A stretch of DNA of 64,000 nucleotides from an uncultured Saprospiraceae bacterium (lineage in GTDB: Bacteria; Bacteroidota; Bacteroidia; Chitinophagales; Saprospiraceae): NCBI GenBank assembly GCA_937928405.1, contig CALFWZ010000026.1:1-64000 (forward strand), read 5' to 3'. The translations under genes and the position numbers were made by a program. Of the stretch, positions 63,089 through 64,000 are shown piece after piece (the first letter of the stretch is position 1; each line of letters starts with the position of its first letter). The notes beneath the pieces were generated by a model. It did no database searches. It was not told the DNA's origin and saw only the letters and a list, made by a program, of their open reading frames with translations.

Positions 63089-63985
63089 TCATCCTCCATT
63101 ACGCTGTTGCATAACTTTTTCAAAAGCATTCTTTTCTATGGATTCTAAGTTCATTTTTACAATCATATCTACCGGTTCTTCTATACTTTCTGACACGATA
63201 TAATCAATCGTCTCCAGCGTAACTTCTTCGGCAACATGCTCCGCAATTTCTGCTGAGATATTTCCTGTTACTTCTTCAATGACTTCTTCGATGCCATCAT
63301 CAATAAATTTTATCACTGCTTCTTCGACCGCTTCTTTGGCAGCTTTAGAGGCAAAGTCTCTGGCGACTATTTTAGCAACTATTATGGCACTAATCTCTAC
63401 TACTTCTTCCGCTATTTCTTCCGTAATTTCTCTAGCGACCTTACCAGCCATTTTCCTTGTCTTACCCACCATCCACTCTGTACCTTTTTGGACTTTTTTT
63501 AAATTAAGCACTTTCTTTACTATCGTTCCAATTATGGATATCATCAATGCCCCAGAACCTACTATGGCCGGCAGACCTTTTGGAATCGGTAGCAATACCG
63601 ATGTCGGTAGCACCAAGGATTTTGGTTTTGATTTACTCATCCGATTAGGTCTATGTATGGAAGTCATTCCTACATCATGACAAGTTAAAACCGGATTCCC
63701 TAAAAATGCCAAAGGTTCAAATTCAGCATTCACCGTCATACTCCCCATAAAAATTTCTCCATCATTGGAAGGAACTTTTACAAAAAATCCTCCGATGGGA
63801 AAATGAGGTGGCATTCCTTTTACGGTTGTTCCTGCTTGTGCTCTCGGGATTCCATTTACCAAAATGGCCGCTCCAATTTTTGGTATAAACTCAATCGGAT
63901 CAAAAACGATCCCAATAAATGGATGTGGTATGGGCACCGGAGGGACAGGTCCCGGCGGTTGAATGATGTGAATATCCACTCCCAT
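63089..63985 (-). CDS. PAAR-like T6SS tip protein with extended hydrophobic/helical C-terminus
   Basis: 298 residues from the ATG at 63983-63985 (a TTG two codons upstream is also open). The N-terminal ~125 residues form a PAAR-like domain (DIHIIQPPGPVPPVPIPHPFIG; VNGIPRAQAGTTVKGMPPHFPIGG; EIFMGSMTVNAEFEPLAFLGNPVLTCHDVGM) that would cap the VgrG spike. A membrane-like helix (~145-165, LPAIVGSGALMISIIGTIV) and a long Glu/Ala/Ile-rich segment (~175-270) follow. The C-terminus could be a membrane-acting effector or a docking region; this is inference. It begins 15 bases from the window edge, so upstream context is unseen. Confidence 0.75.
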   Translation of the reverse strand: MGVDIHIIQPPGPVPPVPIPHPFIGIVFDPIEFIPKIGAAILVNGIPRAQAGTTVKGMPPHFPIGGFFVKVPSNDGEIFMGSMTVNAEFEPLAFLGNPVLTCHDVGMTSIHRPNRMSKSKPKSLVLPTSVLLPIPKGLPAIVGSGALMISIIGTIVKKVLNLKKVQKGTEWMVGKTRKMAGKVAREITEEIAEEVVEISAIIVAKIVARDFASKAAKEAVEEAVIKFIDDGIEEVIEEVTGNISAEIAEHVAEEVTLETIDYIVSESIEEPVDMIVKMNLESIEKNAFEKVMQQRNGG

Positions 63986-64000
63986 AATCAAATCAAATTG

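Noticed and set aside
63279..63680. 133-codon Ser/Ala/Ile-rich frame on the + strand
   Set aside because: Mirror of the repetitive Glu/Ala/Ile-rich tail of the PAAR gene; low complexity, no start context.

Overview
The window is AT-rich DNA from a member of the Bacteroidota, most likely Saprospiria. The evidence is protein families typical of that phylum: type IX secretion (T9SS) C-terminal sorting domains of both type A and type B, a PorP/SprF porin, FG-GAP/VCBS and SprB-like repeat proteins, FISUMP and caspase domains, and a type VI secretion system of the Bacteroidetes kind (T6SSiii, with TssN- and TssO-like proteins and no TssJ/L/M). The genus is not determined. No rRNA, tRNA, CRISPR array or insertion sequence was recognised.

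Layout. 1-8.1 kb (+): the 3' part of a secreted VCBS/ASPIC protein, a DUF1972 glycosyltransferase, an NHL-repeat protein with a type B sorting domain, and a PorP/SprF porin fused to an OmpA domain, closed by a bidirectional terminator. 8.1-13.5 kb (-): a three-gene signalling operon made of an NtrC-type sigma54 activator, a FIST-domain sensor and a hybrid histidine kinase with receiver and Hpt domains. 13.8-26.7 kb (+): an exopolysaccharide cluster (Wza-like exporter, Wzc-like kinase, flippase, glycosyltransferases, Wzy-like polymerase, two kinase-fold proteins and an acyltransferase). 26.7-30.3 kb (-): a caspase-TM-FISUMP gene broken by one in-frame stop codon, beside a membrane protein with an eIF2B-like domain. 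30.3-42.9 kb (-): a remnant of an EcsC-like gene, a PL6 alginate lyase, a membrane dipeptidase, several poorly characterised genes, a large SprB-repeat protein, and a pentapeptide-TIR protein. 43-64 kb (-): the T6SS.

How the genes work together. In the exopolysaccharide region, a dyad of the form TTCYCA-N3-TGRGAA, each time followed 18-19 bp later by a second weaker dyad, lies upstream of three exopolysaccharide genes (2810, 13822, 22129). The wza copy is followed by a well-spaced -24/-12 element, and the neighbouring operon encodes a sigma54 activator. The simplest model is that the FIST/histidine kinase/NtrC cassette switches on polysaccharide synthesis through these sites.

The T6SS runs from a PAAR-like tip protein through ClpV, sheath (TssB/C), Hcp, a CHAP-type amidase (probable effector), VgrG, and baseplate (TssE/F/G/K) with TssN. 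A second block encodes an FHA protein, a membrane Ser/Thr kinase, a PP2C phosphatase and a TssO-like protein. That block looks like threonine-phosphorylation control of a T6SSiii. Two small paralogous proteins of unknown function flank clpV and are the best candidates for an undescribed T6SS component. TssP, TssQ and TssR were not found here and may lie outside the window.
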